Assembly: GCA_900542285.1 (NCBI GenBank) | Contig: UQNF01000003.1 | Coordinates: 1 to 64,000, forward strand | Origin: an uncultured Clostridium sp. | GTDB taxonomy: Bacteria; Bacillota; Clostridia; Christensenellales; CAG-138 | Direction of reading: 5' to 3' | Length of the DNA: 64,000 nt | Part shown: piece by piece, positions 46,342 through 56,200 of the stretch | Layout: every line of letters starts with the position of its first letter | Position numbering within the stretch: the first letter of the stretch is position 1 | Program-made: the position numbers and the translations under genes | The notes under the pieces: generated by a model | The model's input: the letters and a program-made list of their open reading frames with translations, nothing else | The model's database searches: none | Told to the model about the DNA's origin: nothing

Positions 46342-47535
46342 TTAGTGGGTTTCGTTATACTTCCTGATGCCCATTGCGAGCAGATCCATTGCCCTTTCAA
46401 GGTCAGCCTGCTTAAGGACATAGGCAATGCGTATCTCATTGCGTCCCTTGCCGGGAGTAGCGTAGAAGCCTTCACCGGGCGCGAACATAACGGTGTCGCC
46501 GTTGTCGTCAAAGTCGGTGAGCAGCCACTGCTGGAAGGTATCGGCGTTATCCACGGGAAGAGCAGCCATCATATAGAATGCGCCCTGGGGAGCGGTAACG
46601 ACTACGCCGGGGATCTCGAGCAGCTTTGCATAACAGGTATCCCTGCGGAGCTTGTATTCCCTGCGAACCGCATCGAAGTATTCGGAATCAACATCGTACA
46701 GAGCAGCCGATGCGACCTGGTCGAGGGTGGCGACGGAAAGCCTTGCCTGACAGAACTTGAGCAGCTGCTGCTGGAGAAGCTTATTGCGGGTGATAATGGT
46801 ACCGATACGGGCACCGCAAGCGGAGAAGCGCTTGGAGACGGAGTCGATGATAACAGCGTTTTCGCTGATGTCGTCAAATTCACCAATGGTTGCAAGCTTT
46901 TCACCGCCGTAAACGAACTCGCGGTAAACCTCGTCACCAATCACAAACAGGTCATGCTCTTTGGCAACGTCTGCAATGGTGCGGAGCTCATCATGGGTGA
47001 GCACGACGCCGGTGGGGTTTCCGGGGTTGGTGAACATGATCGCGCGGGTGTTTTCGTTAATAAGAGCTTCAAGCTTTTCGCGGAAAGCATAGCGATAGCC
47101 TTCCTCAGGGGTAGTGGTGAGAGGACGGATAGTGCCGCCTGCACTCTTGATAAAGGTATTGTAGTTGGGATAGAAGGGTTCGGGGATGATAACCTCGCTT
47201 CCGGGATCCAGAATGCTGAGCATGAGCATCTGGAGGGCTTCGCTGCCGCCGGTGGTGATGAGGATATCGCTCTCCTCATAATGAATACCAAGGTCTTCAT
47301 AGTACTTCTGTACTGCCTTGATGAGTATTGGCATACCGGGGGAAGCTGCATATTCGAGAACGGGAAGCTCAAAATTCTTAACTGCATCAAAGTATGCGGG
47401 CGGGGTAGCGATATCGGGCTGACCGATATTGAGATGGTAAATCTTCTTTCCCTGCTTTTCGGCGGCTACTGCATAGGGATGGAACTTGCGCATAGGAGAA
47501 AGATTGCAAGCCATTGCTTTTTGTGAGATTTTCAT
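46342..47535 (-). CDS. PLP-dependent class I/II aminotransferase
   Basis: A 397-residue fold-type I aminotransferase of the aspartate-aminotransferase superfamily. Motifs: LNIGQPDIATPP, TNPGNPTGVVLTHDEL, the aspartate in VIGDEVYREFVYGG, and the PLP lysine in DSVSKRFSACGARIG. The substrate (Asp, aromatic or Ala) is not clear from sequence. GGAGG lies seven bases before ATG 47535. Confidence 0.92.
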   Translation of the reverse strand: MKISQKAMACNLSPMRKFHPYAVAAEKQGKKIYHLNIGQPDIATPPAYFDAVKNFELPVLEYAASPGMPILIKAVQKYYEDLGIHYEESDILITTGGSEALQMLMLSILDPGSEVIIPEPFYPNYNTFIKSAGGTIRPLTTTPEEGYRYAFREKLEALINENTRAIMFTNPGNPTGVVLTHDELRTIADVAKEHDLFVIGDEVYREFVYGGEKLATIGEFDDISENAVIIDSVSKRFSACGARIGTIITRNKLLQQQLLKFCQARLSVATLDQVASAALYDVDSEYFDAVRREYKLRRDTCYAKLLEIPGVVVTAPQGAFYMMAALPVDNADTFQQWLLTDFDDNGDTVMFAPGEGFYATPGKGRNEIRIAYVLKQADLERAMDLLAMGIRKYNETH

Positions 47536-47670
47536 TGAATCCTCCAAACAAATAATCATTAGGGCAAAAAGCGGCTGTCCTATCGGGCAGCTCTTCAGCC
47601 CACGAACATAAAGCAATTTTAGCACTTCGTTCGTGATTTTGCAACGGTATTTATTAAGACGATGGATATA

Positions 47671-48276
47671 TTAGCAGCTTTTAGTTTGTACTTTTGAAAT
47701 TTGCGCTGCTTTTGCTATTTCCTTAATATCATAAACGGCATATTGAATGAGTGCATTGAGCATCAGAATCATGTCTGCAATGCACAGCCACATGGATAGG
47801 GTGGGGGATATGCCGGGAAATATGATATGCACTGCCATGACTGCAACGGTGACGGTAGTGCTCAGCTTTCCGTACCATTTGGCGCTGTAAACCCTTCCGG
47901 TATACCTGATGACAAGAAGGCCCAGAACCAGCATGGAAAGCTCCTTTGCTGCAAAGACTGCAAACAGTATCCGCATCCATTTGAATCTAAGCATAAGGCA
48001 GATTATCACAGCAGCATGAGTCAGCTTATCAGCAATCGGATCGAGCACTTTGCCGAGATCTGTCACCTGCCCCAGTGACCTTGCGATGTATCCGTCAAAC
48101 ACGTCAGAAAGCGTTGAAATGAGCAGAACGGCGAACGCAAGCTCAGTATTGTCGCTGGTATATAGTACAATGAATACGGGTATCAATATGATCCTAAACA
48201 AGGAAAGCATATTGGGTATGGTCAATACCTGTTCACCGCTGAACCAGCTGTTTTTACCTGCTTGTTGATACTTCAT
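47671..48276 (-). CDS. pgsA: CDP-alcohol phosphatidyltransferase (PgsA-like)
   Basis: A 201-residue membrane enzyme, probably CDP-diacylglycerol-glycerol-3-phosphate phosphatidyltransferase. The CDP-alcohol motif is complete within SDVFDGYIARSLGQVTD and GKVLDPIADK (D-x2-D-G-x2-A-R-x8-G-x3-D-x3-D). About five helices. ATG 48276 has GGAGGG upstream. A duplicate-family member or cardiolipin-type enzyme cannot be excluded. Confidence 0.87.
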   Translation of the reverse strand: MKYQQAGKNSWFSGEQVLTIPNMLSLFRIILIPVFIVLYTSDNTELAFAVLLISTLSDVFDGYIARSLGQVTDLGKVLDPIADKLTHAAVIICLMLRFKWMRILFAVFAAKELSMLVLGLLVIRYTGRVYSAKWYGKLSTTVTVAVMAVHIIFPGISPTLSMWLCIADMILMLNALIQYAVYDIKEIAKAAQISKVQTKSC

Positions 48277-48513
48277 ATTTCCCTCCGAAGTAAACACCTA
48301 TTTACAGTATTTGTTGATATCTATTAGCACTATACCACCAAATCTTTCTTCTTTTCATCAATTCCAGTACATAATTCGATATTTTATCCATTTATTGGCG
48401 GCAGACCAATACGAGAATAATATATTATTATTAAATCTATCGGGGAACTGTCATATGTGGTAAAATTGATATGTTGGTTTTACCGACAAATAGATAAAAG
48501 TTAGGAGAAAAAC

Positions 48514-50919
48514 ATGAAGAGAATTATCAGCGTCTTACTGTCCGTCATGCTTCTCATGACTATCGTTCCGGTAGCAGCAGAAACAAAAACGGATGCAGAC
48601 ACTCGCCTTATCAATCAGGGCGTACTTGAGATAGATGATGACGGCAGCGACGGCTATTCGGGAGATTATGTCGTTATCTACAACCCGAGCACCAGCGCAT
48701 ATTCGGATGTAAGCACCGGCAACATGAGCGGTCTTATCGAAACCGAGATTGGTACATCGCTGATCGGCAGAATGGATGCCGTCAAGAGCGATAGGCCGTA
48801 TAGGATTGATATCGATTCAGAGCTTGCAGATAAAAATGAAAAAGCTCCCGAGTTCGCATCCGAAAAATCCATTTCCTTTGAAGTAGGCGATACGCATGTT
48901 TTCAGCATCAATTCAAGCTATTGTCCGCTTCCGAGTACAAGCGTTGAGTTCGAGGTGCTTGCCAAGGGTGAACATTGCTATATTTGGACCCCGACGTCTA
49001 CCGCTTCGAATGTATACCCCCTGGACAGCATCGACTCGAGCTTCGGCCAGCTCTGCGCCGATGAGTTCGATTCAAAGTTTGACCTTATGCAATCCTCCTT
49101 CGGCAACCATTCAAACGGAAGTCAGGGCGATGGCAGGCTGAACATACTGTATTACAATATTGATGACGGTTGGACTCCCGGCAATGGTTACGTGGCAGGC
49201 TTCTTCTCCTCCGCAGATCTGGCAAGCAATGGTATGCCCATTCTGAACATCGATACCTATCCCGGCGTTTATTATGTAACTACTGATGGCGAAGTCATAG
49301 CCGATGTTACGGATACTTACGGTACCATGGTGCACGAATACCAGCATCTCATCAACTATTCGGAGTGCGGCTACAGCGATACATGGCTCAATGAATGCAT
49401 GAGTGCCGCTGCTGAGGAGATCTGTTACCCAGGCAGCAGCATAGCTCCGAGGATCCAGTCTTGGATGAACTATAAGTTCAGCGTGAACGACGATTGGCTC
49501 AATCCTCCTGCAGAGCATGAGTACCAGTCCTCCTGGAGCCTCCACAACGGCTTCTCGATGTATGATTGGAGCAACTGGCTCGATATGTCCGATAGGCTTG
49601 CGCTTTATGCCCAGGTATCGCTTTATGCTCAGTACATTTACACCCAGTACGGCAACTCCACCTTCCGCGCGATCCTCGAGAGGCTTGCAAACGGTCAGGA
49701 ATTCCAGTATGCGTTCCAGAATGTAACCGGGCAGAGCGCATCCGAATTCACAAGGAATTTCCGTATTGCGCTTACCGCAAATGATCCCAACGCTGAGGAT
49801 GGCATCTATGGCTTCAGTATGCAGGAGGGGTATGATCCTTCACAGTATCATGACGTAGAAAACCTGTATAACTGGCTTTCTCCCGTTGTGTTCACGGGCA
49901 GCTCATGCACAATCTCGGGCGGCGGTGCAATCACCATTAAGCCCGTTGACGGCGTTTACTATCCGCCTGCAGGCGCCGGAAGCTCGCTTGAGTATTATGG
50001 CATCACGCTCGATGCTATTCCGCCTGAACCCGTTCCGCTAACCAACATCAGCATCAACCCCACTTCGGTCAGCGTTTATACCGGAGCGACCGCAAGGCTG
50101 ACCGCTGTAAGGGAACCCGAAAACGCCAATAATTATGAGCTGACATGGACTTCTTCCAACAGCAGCGTTGCAACGGTTAGCGGCAACAACAGGTTTGCAA
50201 CCGTTACCGGAGTATCTCAGGGTACCGCCACTATCACCTGTACCGCACATGATCTTCTAAATGACCGAACCTATACTTCAACTGCAGCGGTTACCGTATT
50301 GGGCATGCCCACCGTTAACGATGCGCTTAATGTTGAAAACGGCACGCTGGAGTTTACCACAGGCTCAACATATCCTTGGGAAGTCGTATTCACCGCTGAC
50401 GGCAGGGTTGCGGCTAAGAGCAGCAACGAGGGCGTTGAAAGCTCGAGCTCAACCATTACTCTAACGGTCAATATGAATGCCGGCGACACAATGAGCTTCG
50501 ATTGGAGCGTAAGCAGTGAATCCAACTATGATAAGCTCTTCTTTAAGGTAAACAATGTCGAGCAGTCCAATATCTCCGGCTCCGTTGCGTGGACCACTGT
50601 GTCCTATACGGCGGCAACCACCGGCAGCTACACCTTTACATGGGTCTATAGCAAGGATGGCAGCGTCAATCGTGACGAGGACTGTGGCTATCTCGACAAT
50701 GTCAACGTGCCCGGCTATACCGGCGGCAGCGAATATGAGCTTGGCGATGTAAATATGAACGGCAGCGTAGATATGAACGATGTTACTCTCGTTATGCGCC
50801 ATGCTATGGGCCTTATCAGCCTCAGCAGCGAACAGTGTCAGCTTGCGGATTACAACCGTGACGGCAATGTCAATACGGCCGATGCAGCCGCTATAATGCG
50901 TCGTGCAATGGGAATATAA
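48514..50919 (+). CDS. Secreted HEYQH metallopeptidase with Ig-like domain and dockerin
   Basis: An 801-residue exported protein. Signal peptide 1-22; an N-terminal region of about 120 residues; a zinc peptidase domain with HEYQHLIN (about 273-280) and downstream glutamates in LNECMSAAAEE, resembling family M30. A Big2-type Ig domain (about 507-597), a beta-sandwich of about 600-740 with MAM/jelly-roll character, and a type I dockerin (about 745-801: GDVNMNGSVDMNDV, ADYNRDGNVNTADA). A secreted protease probably attached to a cohesin scaffold. Own terminator; pyroglutamyl peptidase follows. Confidence 0.82.
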   Translation: MKRIISVLLSVMLLMTIVPVAAETKTDADTRLINQGVLEIDDDGSDGYSGDYVVIYNPSTSAYSDVSTGNMSGLIETEIGTSLIGRMDAVKSDRPYRIDIDSELADKNEKAPEFASEKSISFEVGDTHVFSINSSYCPLPSTSVEFEVLAKGEHCYIWTPTSTASNVYPLDSIDSSFGQLCADEFDSKFDLMQSSFGNHSNGSQGDGRLNILYYNIDDGWTPGNGYVAGFFSSADLASNGMPILNIDTYPGVYYVTTDGEVIADVTDTYGTMVHEYQHLINYSECGYSDTWLNECMSAAAEEICYPGSSIAPRIQSWMNYKFSVNDDWLNPPAEHEYQSSWSLHNGFSMYDWSNWLDMSDRLALYAQVSLYAQYIYTQYGNSTFRAILERLANGQEFQYAFQNVTGQSASEFTRNFRIALTANDPNAEDGIYGFSMQEGYDPSQYHDVENLYNWLSPVVFTGSSCTISGGGAITIKPVDGVYYPPAGAGSSLEYYGITLDAIPPEPVPLTNISINPTSVSVYTGATARLTAVREPENANNYELTWTSSNSSVATVSGNNRFATVTGVSQGTATITCTAHDLLNDRTYTSTAAVTVLGMPTVNDALNVENGTLEFTTGSTYPWEVVFTADGRVAAKSSNEGVESSSSTITLTVNMNAGDTMSFDWSVSSESNYDKLFFKVNNVEQSNISGSVAWTTVSYTAATTGSYTFTWVYSKDGSVNRDEDCGYLDNVNVPGYTGGSEYELGDVNMNGSVDMNDVTLVMRHAMGLISLSSEQCQLADYNRDGNVNTADAAAIMRRAMGI

Positions 50920-50944
50920 CATAGTATTTCCGCATTGATTAGTT

Positions 50945-50978
50945 CGGATGGGTATGGTATCATATACCCATCCGTTTC
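50945..50978 (+). terminator. Terminator after the dockerin peptidase gene
   Basis: Perfect 11-bp stem CGGATGGGTAT / ATACCCATCCG with a seven-base loop, followed by TTTCTT. Confidence 0.8.
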
Positions 50979-50995
50979 TTATAGGAGATCGTATT

Positions 50996-51604
50996 ATGAA
51001 GATTATTGTTACCGGGTTTGAACCCTTTGGAAATGAAACAGTCAATCCATCGTGGGAGGCCGTAAAGGCGCTGCCCGATGTTGCAGCAGGCGTTGAGCTT
51101 GTCAAACTGGAGCTGCCCGTGGTCTATGATACCTGCGGATTCCTGATAGGGCAGGCGATAGCCGCGCATGAGCCTGCTGCGGTCATGCTCGTGGGTCAGG
51201 CAGGCGGAAGATCATGCATTACTCCCGAATTTGTGGCAATAAACCAGCGTGACGGAATTGCCGATAATTCGGGAAAGGCATACAGCGGAACCAAAATAGC
51301 AGACAACGGCCCGGATGCGTTTTTTTCAACGCTTCCGGTAAGAAAGATGGTGGAGCGCATGAACGAAGCAGGCATACCTGCGAAGATTAGCTATACCGCA
51401 GGAACCTATGTCTGCAATAATCTGATGTACGAAGCACTCCGCCTGACGGAAAAGACCGAAACGATATGCGGATTTGTGCATATTCCGTTTTCTTCGGAGC
51501 AAGCGGCAGCGCATGGCGGCTCGTATCCAAGCATGGAAACAGCTTTATGTACTCGGGGACTAATGAAATGCCTTGAGGTGATAATAGAGCAGATAAGAGC
51601 ATAA
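50996..51604 (+). CDS. pcp: Pyroglutamyl-peptidase I
   Basis: A 202-residue cytoplasmic cysteine peptidase that removes N-terminal pyroglutamate. VTGFEPFGNETVNPSWEA at the start; catalytic Glu in ITPEFVAIN, Cys in GTYVCNNLMY, His in FVHIPF. TAGGAG precedes ATG 50996. It may help use peptides from the upstream secreted protease. Confidence 0.94.
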   Translation: MKIIVTGFEPFGNETVNPSWEAVKALPDVAAGVELVKLELPVVYDTCGFLIGQAIAAHEPAAVMLVGQAGGRSCITPEFVAINQRDGIADNSGKAYSGTKIADNGPDAFFSTLPVRKMVERMNEAGIPAKISYTAGTYVCNNLMYEALRLTEKTETICGFVHIPFSSEQAAAHGGSYPSMETALCTRGLMKCLEVIIEQIRA

Positions 51605-51606
51605 CA

Positions 51607-51637
51607 AAAAAGCAGAGGCTCGAAACCTCTGCTTTTA
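51607..51637 (+). terminator. pcp terminator (bidirectional)
   Basis: AAAAGCAGAGG / CCTCTGCTTTT stem with eight-base loop; T on one side and A on the other, so it also serves the convergent small gene. Confidence 0.9.
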
Positions 51638-51653
51638 ATTTGCTATTTTGCAG

Positions 51654-51881
51654 CTATTTAGCGCACTCATTACCGCTGCGCCTCCGGTCGGTTTCTTTCC
51701 CGTAAAGCCTCATGGCGCAGTCGTGGCAAAGCTGTCCGACGCCTTCCACATAACCCATGCGGAAATCGATGTGCAGGCTTCGGGGTGTGTTTGTAGGCCG
51801 TCCGCACAGAACGCAGGTCTCGTACCTGTCATCATGTTCCGTGGCTTGGCTTGCTTCTATCTTTTCTGCGGCTTTATACAT
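51654..51881 (-). CDS. Small hypothetical zinc-binding protein
   Basis: A 75-residue protein with two CxxC pairs, CVLC and CHDC, spaced about 35 residues apart, suggesting one zinc ribbon. Start 51881 has GGAG eight bases upstream; a 92-residue version from 51932 would run through the hairpin at 51901-51936. No family recognised; possibly the last gene of the fibre operon or independent. Confidence 0.55.
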   Translation of the reverse strand: MYKAAEKIEASQATEHDDRYETCVLCGRPTNTPRSLHIDFRMGYVEGVGQLCHDCAMRLYGKETDRRRSGNECAK

Positions 51882-51900
51882 ATGTTCATCTCCAATGAAT

Positions 51901-51936
51901 GACGGTGAAGCCGAATGGGTCGGCAGCTTCACCGTC
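51901..51936 (-). terminator. Hairpin at the end of the fibre operon
   Basis: GACGGTGAAGC / GCTTCACCGTC, an 11-bp perfect stem with a 14-base loop just after the stop of the wall-anchored protein gene. No clear T-run on the minus strand. Confidence 0.6.
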
Positions 51937-51951
51937 GGGTCTTAGTGTGCT

Positions 51952-52683
51952 TTATTTCTCCACTGAACTGCGTTTTCTGCTCTTTTTTAGCAGCACTGCG
52001 CAGCCTATCACAGCGCCCAATGCGACGAGCACAACGCCGAAATCAAAGCGGCTTGCTTCGCCGGTAGGGGGAGCAGGAGGCGCGGAGGGTTCCTCTGAGG
52101 GCTCCTCTGAGGGCTCAGAGGAAGGTTCCTCGGAAGGCTCAGGAGAGGGTTCGGGAGTTGGGGTTGGAGGAATGAACTCTTCCTCAACGCTGAACACCCA
52201 GGTAATGGTTCCCACTGCGTTCTGGAACTCATCGCCCATTTCAAGAGAGGCATTGAGCGACAGATCGAGCGTGATCTCAGCGCCGGCGGCGAATTCGCCA
52301 AGCAGAACGCCGTAGCCATCATCATCCGCAAGGCCGCCCTGTTCGTTGGCCGGGGCATTGAATATCTCGGATTCGCCGTTATTGACCGTTAGGGTGAAAT
52401 ACGAAAGGAATTCCGCATCCGCAGGGTCAACAGGCAGTGCCTTGAGATAGATGCCAACGGTCATATCGCTCGAATTGCGAATCAGGATCTGCTGCTCGAG
52501 AGAATCACCGGGCATAACACCCTTAAAATTGGAGAACAGGTCGGTCGATTCTGGGGTGAATACGAACTCGTTCTCTTCGCCGGTGAAATCCACGGTCGGA
52601 AGCCCATCGGCAAAGGCGTTGGCGCATGCAAGCGCAAGGCAGGCGACAAGCATCAGAGCAACAAGCTTAAATTTTTTTCTCAT
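51952..52683 (-). CDS. Wall-anchored surface protein with sortase-type signal
   Basis: A 243-residue exported protein, last of the sipW operon. Signal peptide about 1-25; a beta-sandwich domain (30-165) with GVMPGDSLEQQILIRN, the GD-type turn shared by TasA-like proteins; a repetitive Pro/Ser/Glu wall-spanning region (EEPSSEPSEEPSEEPS); then APPTGEAS, a membrane helix and KKSRKR tail, which form an LPxTG-like sorting signal with Ala for Leu. No sortase is encoded in the window. Probably the anchor for the fibre subunits. Confidence 0.75.
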   Translation of the reverse strand: MRKKFKLVALMLVACLALACANAFADGLPTVDFTGEENEFVFTPESTDLFSNFKGVMPGDSLEQQILIRNSSDMTVGIYLKALPVDPADAEFLSYFTLTVNNGESEIFNAPANEQGGLADDDGYGVLLGEFAAGAEITLDLSLNASLEMGDEFQNAVGTITWVFSVEEEFIPPTPTPEPSPEPSEEPSSEPSEEPSEEPSAPPAPPTGEASRFDFGVVLVALGAVIGCAVLLKKSRKRSSVEK

Positions 52684-52685
52684 AC

Positions 52686-53279
52686 TCAGTTACCTCCTTG
52701 TTCCGTCTTGGCGAGTGTGCCATCCGTACAAACTACTACCGGCCATACCGTTTCGACTGTCGAAGTCGGGAGCGACTGGACGGCGGAGGCGATGACCTGA
52801 AGCTCAAAATCGTACTCGTGCTCTCCATCTTTTACGGTACAGCTCTTGATAAGAATGGGAGTGTATTCGTCCGGCTTGATAAAGGTCTTGCAGTAGTAGA
52901 AACCATCAGTACCTTTGAACCAGAATTGATTGAAATCATCTCCCAAAGTGATGTTGCAATCATCGAGGTAAGCAGGCTTTGCGGCAATATTGCCCTCATC
53001 GTCCACCCATGCCGGAACCAGCGCAACGCGGATATACGCAGGAACGTTACCGGTGTTCTTTATTCTGACATTCTGCTTGGTTGTACCATTGAACGTCTCA
53101 TCAACCTGTATGGTAACTTCACCCGGAGTGAACTCGTTTACAACAGGTCCGGGAGTGCTGATAAGCCATGCCAAGCTGCCGGATACGGCCGCACAGGCGA
53201 GAATACAGACGCAGAATGCTATCAGAAACGGCTTGATGGACCGTTTGGGCTTGCGCGAATAGGTTTTAATCTGCCTCAT
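52686..53279 (-). CDS. TasA/camelysin-like exported protein
   Basis: A 197-residue protein: basic N-terminus, hydrophobic segment (about 18-42), then an immunoglobulin-like fold with VNEFTPGEVTIQVDETFNG and NVRIKNTGNVPAYIRVALV. It matches small TasA/camelysin-family matrix proteins that mature through SipW. Overlaps the VWA gene by 14 bases, so it is co-translated with it. Confidence 0.75.
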   Translation of the reverse strand: MRQIKTYSRKPKRSIKPFLIAFCVCILACAAVSGSLAWLISTPGPVVNEFTPGEVTIQVDETFNGTTKQNVRIKNTGNVPAYIRVALVPAWVDDEGNIAAKPAYLDDCNITLGDDFNQFWFKGTDGFYYCKTFIKPDEYTPILIKSCTVKDGEHEYDFELQVIASAVQSLPTSTVETVWPVVVCTDGTLAKTEQGGN

Positions 53280-56200
53280 CGGTCAAGTCCTCCTTTCCGG
53301 GGATGATAGCGGGCATTGGGCTGTATTCCGGACTGCCATTGGAGTCAAAGACGTTCGTTGCCACTGCTTCATCGCTGAGCCAGAACTCGTTGTTAAGTCT
53401 GTTGGTCATTGTGACGATTGCTTCTTCGGGGCTTTCGGCGGGAAGCGTTGCTAAGACGCCATTTTGTTCTTCAACAAGCTCATATCTCCAGGACCATTTG
53501 GTGTCCTCGCTGACGGTGTAGGTGCCGACAGGAAGGCCTACAATCGTACGGCTGCCTGCACCGACAATGAGAACATTGTAATCGGCTGGGCTAAGTATAG
53601 TGACCCCTTCTTTCGTAGTAAGTCCGGGGTAACTGACCGTGAAGATAAAGCTCTGTTCCGCATCCAGAAGCCGGCTGCCTTCTGCGATAGCCTTTTTAAC
53701 CGTCAATGAGCAGGTGTTGACATGCAGTATGAACTTACACGGAACTGCACCTTCTGTACCGAAGTCACAGCCTGAGTGCTCACATTCATCATGCACAAAG
53801 CTCACATGGCGATCAATATCGGTTTCGCCGATCTTTACCGATACATTGACCGGGATATCATCGGGAACGACGATATAGCCTTTCTTAATGGCATTCTCGG
53901 GCGTTGTGGCATAGTCAAGCTTAAGCGTGGGTGCGCTGCCCTCCATAGTCACCGAACTGTCCACAGTTTCGCCATGCTTCCAAGCAACGGGCTTATAGTT
54001 TGCCGTATAATCCGTATACTGTCCGCCATACCAGACCTCGCTGTCAGCGAAGGTGAGGACGGGCTTAAAGACATTGATTGTGCCTTCGTCGTAGCCTGAC
54101 TGCTGAGTTGCAAGAGTCCCGGGTAGGAGATTACCATCTTTGTCATAACCGGTATCGGGCTTAGGCGATACCGTAACGGTGATGGAATATGTTGTGTCAT
54201 CGGACAGTTCGTCAATGCCATCTGTGACAGCATGGCCGCTTGCATCCTTGATAACAACGCTTATGTTCACATACTCCGTTTGCCAGGTTTCAAGACCGTA
54301 GTTATTATCTGCCGCTGCCAGATTAAGTGAGACGCCTCCGACGGTGACGGTCGCATCTTCCTTGAGCTGCGCTGCGGTCAGGCCGTTCAGCAGATATACG
54401 TTCTTGTCGCTTGCGGTTACGGAAACTTCGCCAATCGGAACGTTTACCTCGGGACGCTCAAATGTCAACACCGGGTTAATGGCGCTACTATTCTCGTACA
54501 CGCCGGCATTCGCATTGGTGTACACATTGTTGCCGCCAAGGAAGCCGGCTTTCGGGCTGACGGTGAATCTTATCACCAGCTTGTGGCCGTGGTAAGTAAC
54601 TTCACCGTTATTGGTTACAGTTCCTACATAGTGTTCGGCAAAGTCAAAGTTGGTAACACTAACCTGACTGCCAAATATACTAGCCGTTGCGCCCATTGGA
54701 TCATCTTGATTCATCGAATCAACGTTTCTTCTCCATGTGTATTTATTATCGCCGTTCTTACCGATGCAGGCATAGGTCTTAAGCGTAATATCTTCAGCCG
54801 TTGTGCCTTCCGGTAAAGTGAATGCAGGGGCGATGATGTCCCTGATGACGGTATGTTCGCTCAGGGTAGTGGAGGAACCACCGGTTTCTATCTGTTGGCT
54901 GATCTTCTCAAAGATATCGTTGAGAGCATCAGCGTCGCCTGCGGAAAGATAGTAGCTTGGGCTCTGCACATTACCGTTGTTGGAAGACAGATTCTGCATG
55001 AACCAGTTGGCTTTTTGGGTATCGTTTCCGCTTGAGCTACCTGCGCTTGTTGCATCTGCACCATCAAATATACCAACGGTATAAACAGTTGCACCATAGG
55101 TGCTTTTTGCAGTGCTTCCTTGCGATATGGCAGCATTTCCTACGGTGCTGTTATATCTTCCGGTGCCAGGCAAGCCATCAGTGAAAACGATTACGACACG
55201 ATTTCGCTTTGTCCCTTCTTCAATCTTGTTGACATTCAGAATACCGTTTGCCATCTCCATTCCCAGATCAGTGAAGGTTCCGCCATATGCGTCCAAAGCT
55301 TTAATTGAGTTCGCAATATTGTTTTTCCCTATTGATGTGTTCATGCTTTGCAACGCATTGCTATACTGAGCAATTGCAGAGTTACCATAAGTGTATTGTG
55401 TAGCACCGACAAATACTTCTGTGTTTTCATATTTGTCTTCATTGTATTCTGTTCCACTTGATGCAAAGCCAACAACTGCAATACGGTGATTAACATCGTC
55501 TTCCGTTCCCATCTGACCATCCTTGCCCTTTGCTTTCACAGCTACCGCATTGGCAAATGCAGTTACAGCATTCTTCAATGCTTCAAGGCGAGTGGTTTCC
55601 ACAGCAGTCCTCAGATATAGTTTATTATGGATTTCTGGAACAGTGTCCGGTCTATCTGATTCATATGAACCTTCTGACCATGAATATGTATACTTAAAGT
55701 ATCCTCTAATAAGGAAAACAGTCCAAATCCAATCCCTGCTTACTGATACCTGAGCATAACTACCATCATCAAGCTTATAAAAGAGATTATTTTGCTGATA
55801 GTAGTAGTCCGAGTTCGTCATATCGAAATAACTATCATATTTATAACTGCTGGTGAAGCTATCAGCCATACTTCCCGACTGGTCAAGCACCAGAACGATA
55901 TCGGTGGGGATATACTCCGTAACCTCGGTGATGACCTTTTCACCGGTTGCATAGGCCTCCAGAGTGATGGTATAGGTACCGTCTCCGTTCGCAACGGCGT
56001 TTTTCGTTATCTCCATACCGCTGTCACCATTTCCGCTGCCCGTATCGTCGCCGGATACGGATGCGCCGCGAGTGGGCGAGCCGCAAACCGGGTCGAGCAG
56101 GGGAGCGACATTGGTGAAGTTGACAGTTGTATAAACATACTCAAGGTCGCCATCCTCTTCGGCGGCGGCGATAAGCTCGTTTATATGCTCTTCAAGCGCG

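Noticed and set aside
46345..47526. Long plus-strand open frame of 393 codons antisense to the aminotransferase gene
   Set aside because: The minus-strand frame has complete PLP-enzyme motifs and a good ribosome site. The opposite frame has no recognisable motifs, no ribosome site, and is a shadow of codon bias.
52075..52160. Repeat array in the Ser/Glu/Pro coding stretch as a DNA repeat element
   Set aside because: The near-identical GAGGGCTCCTCT-type units encode the wall-spanning linker of the anchored protein and are explained by the protein repeat.
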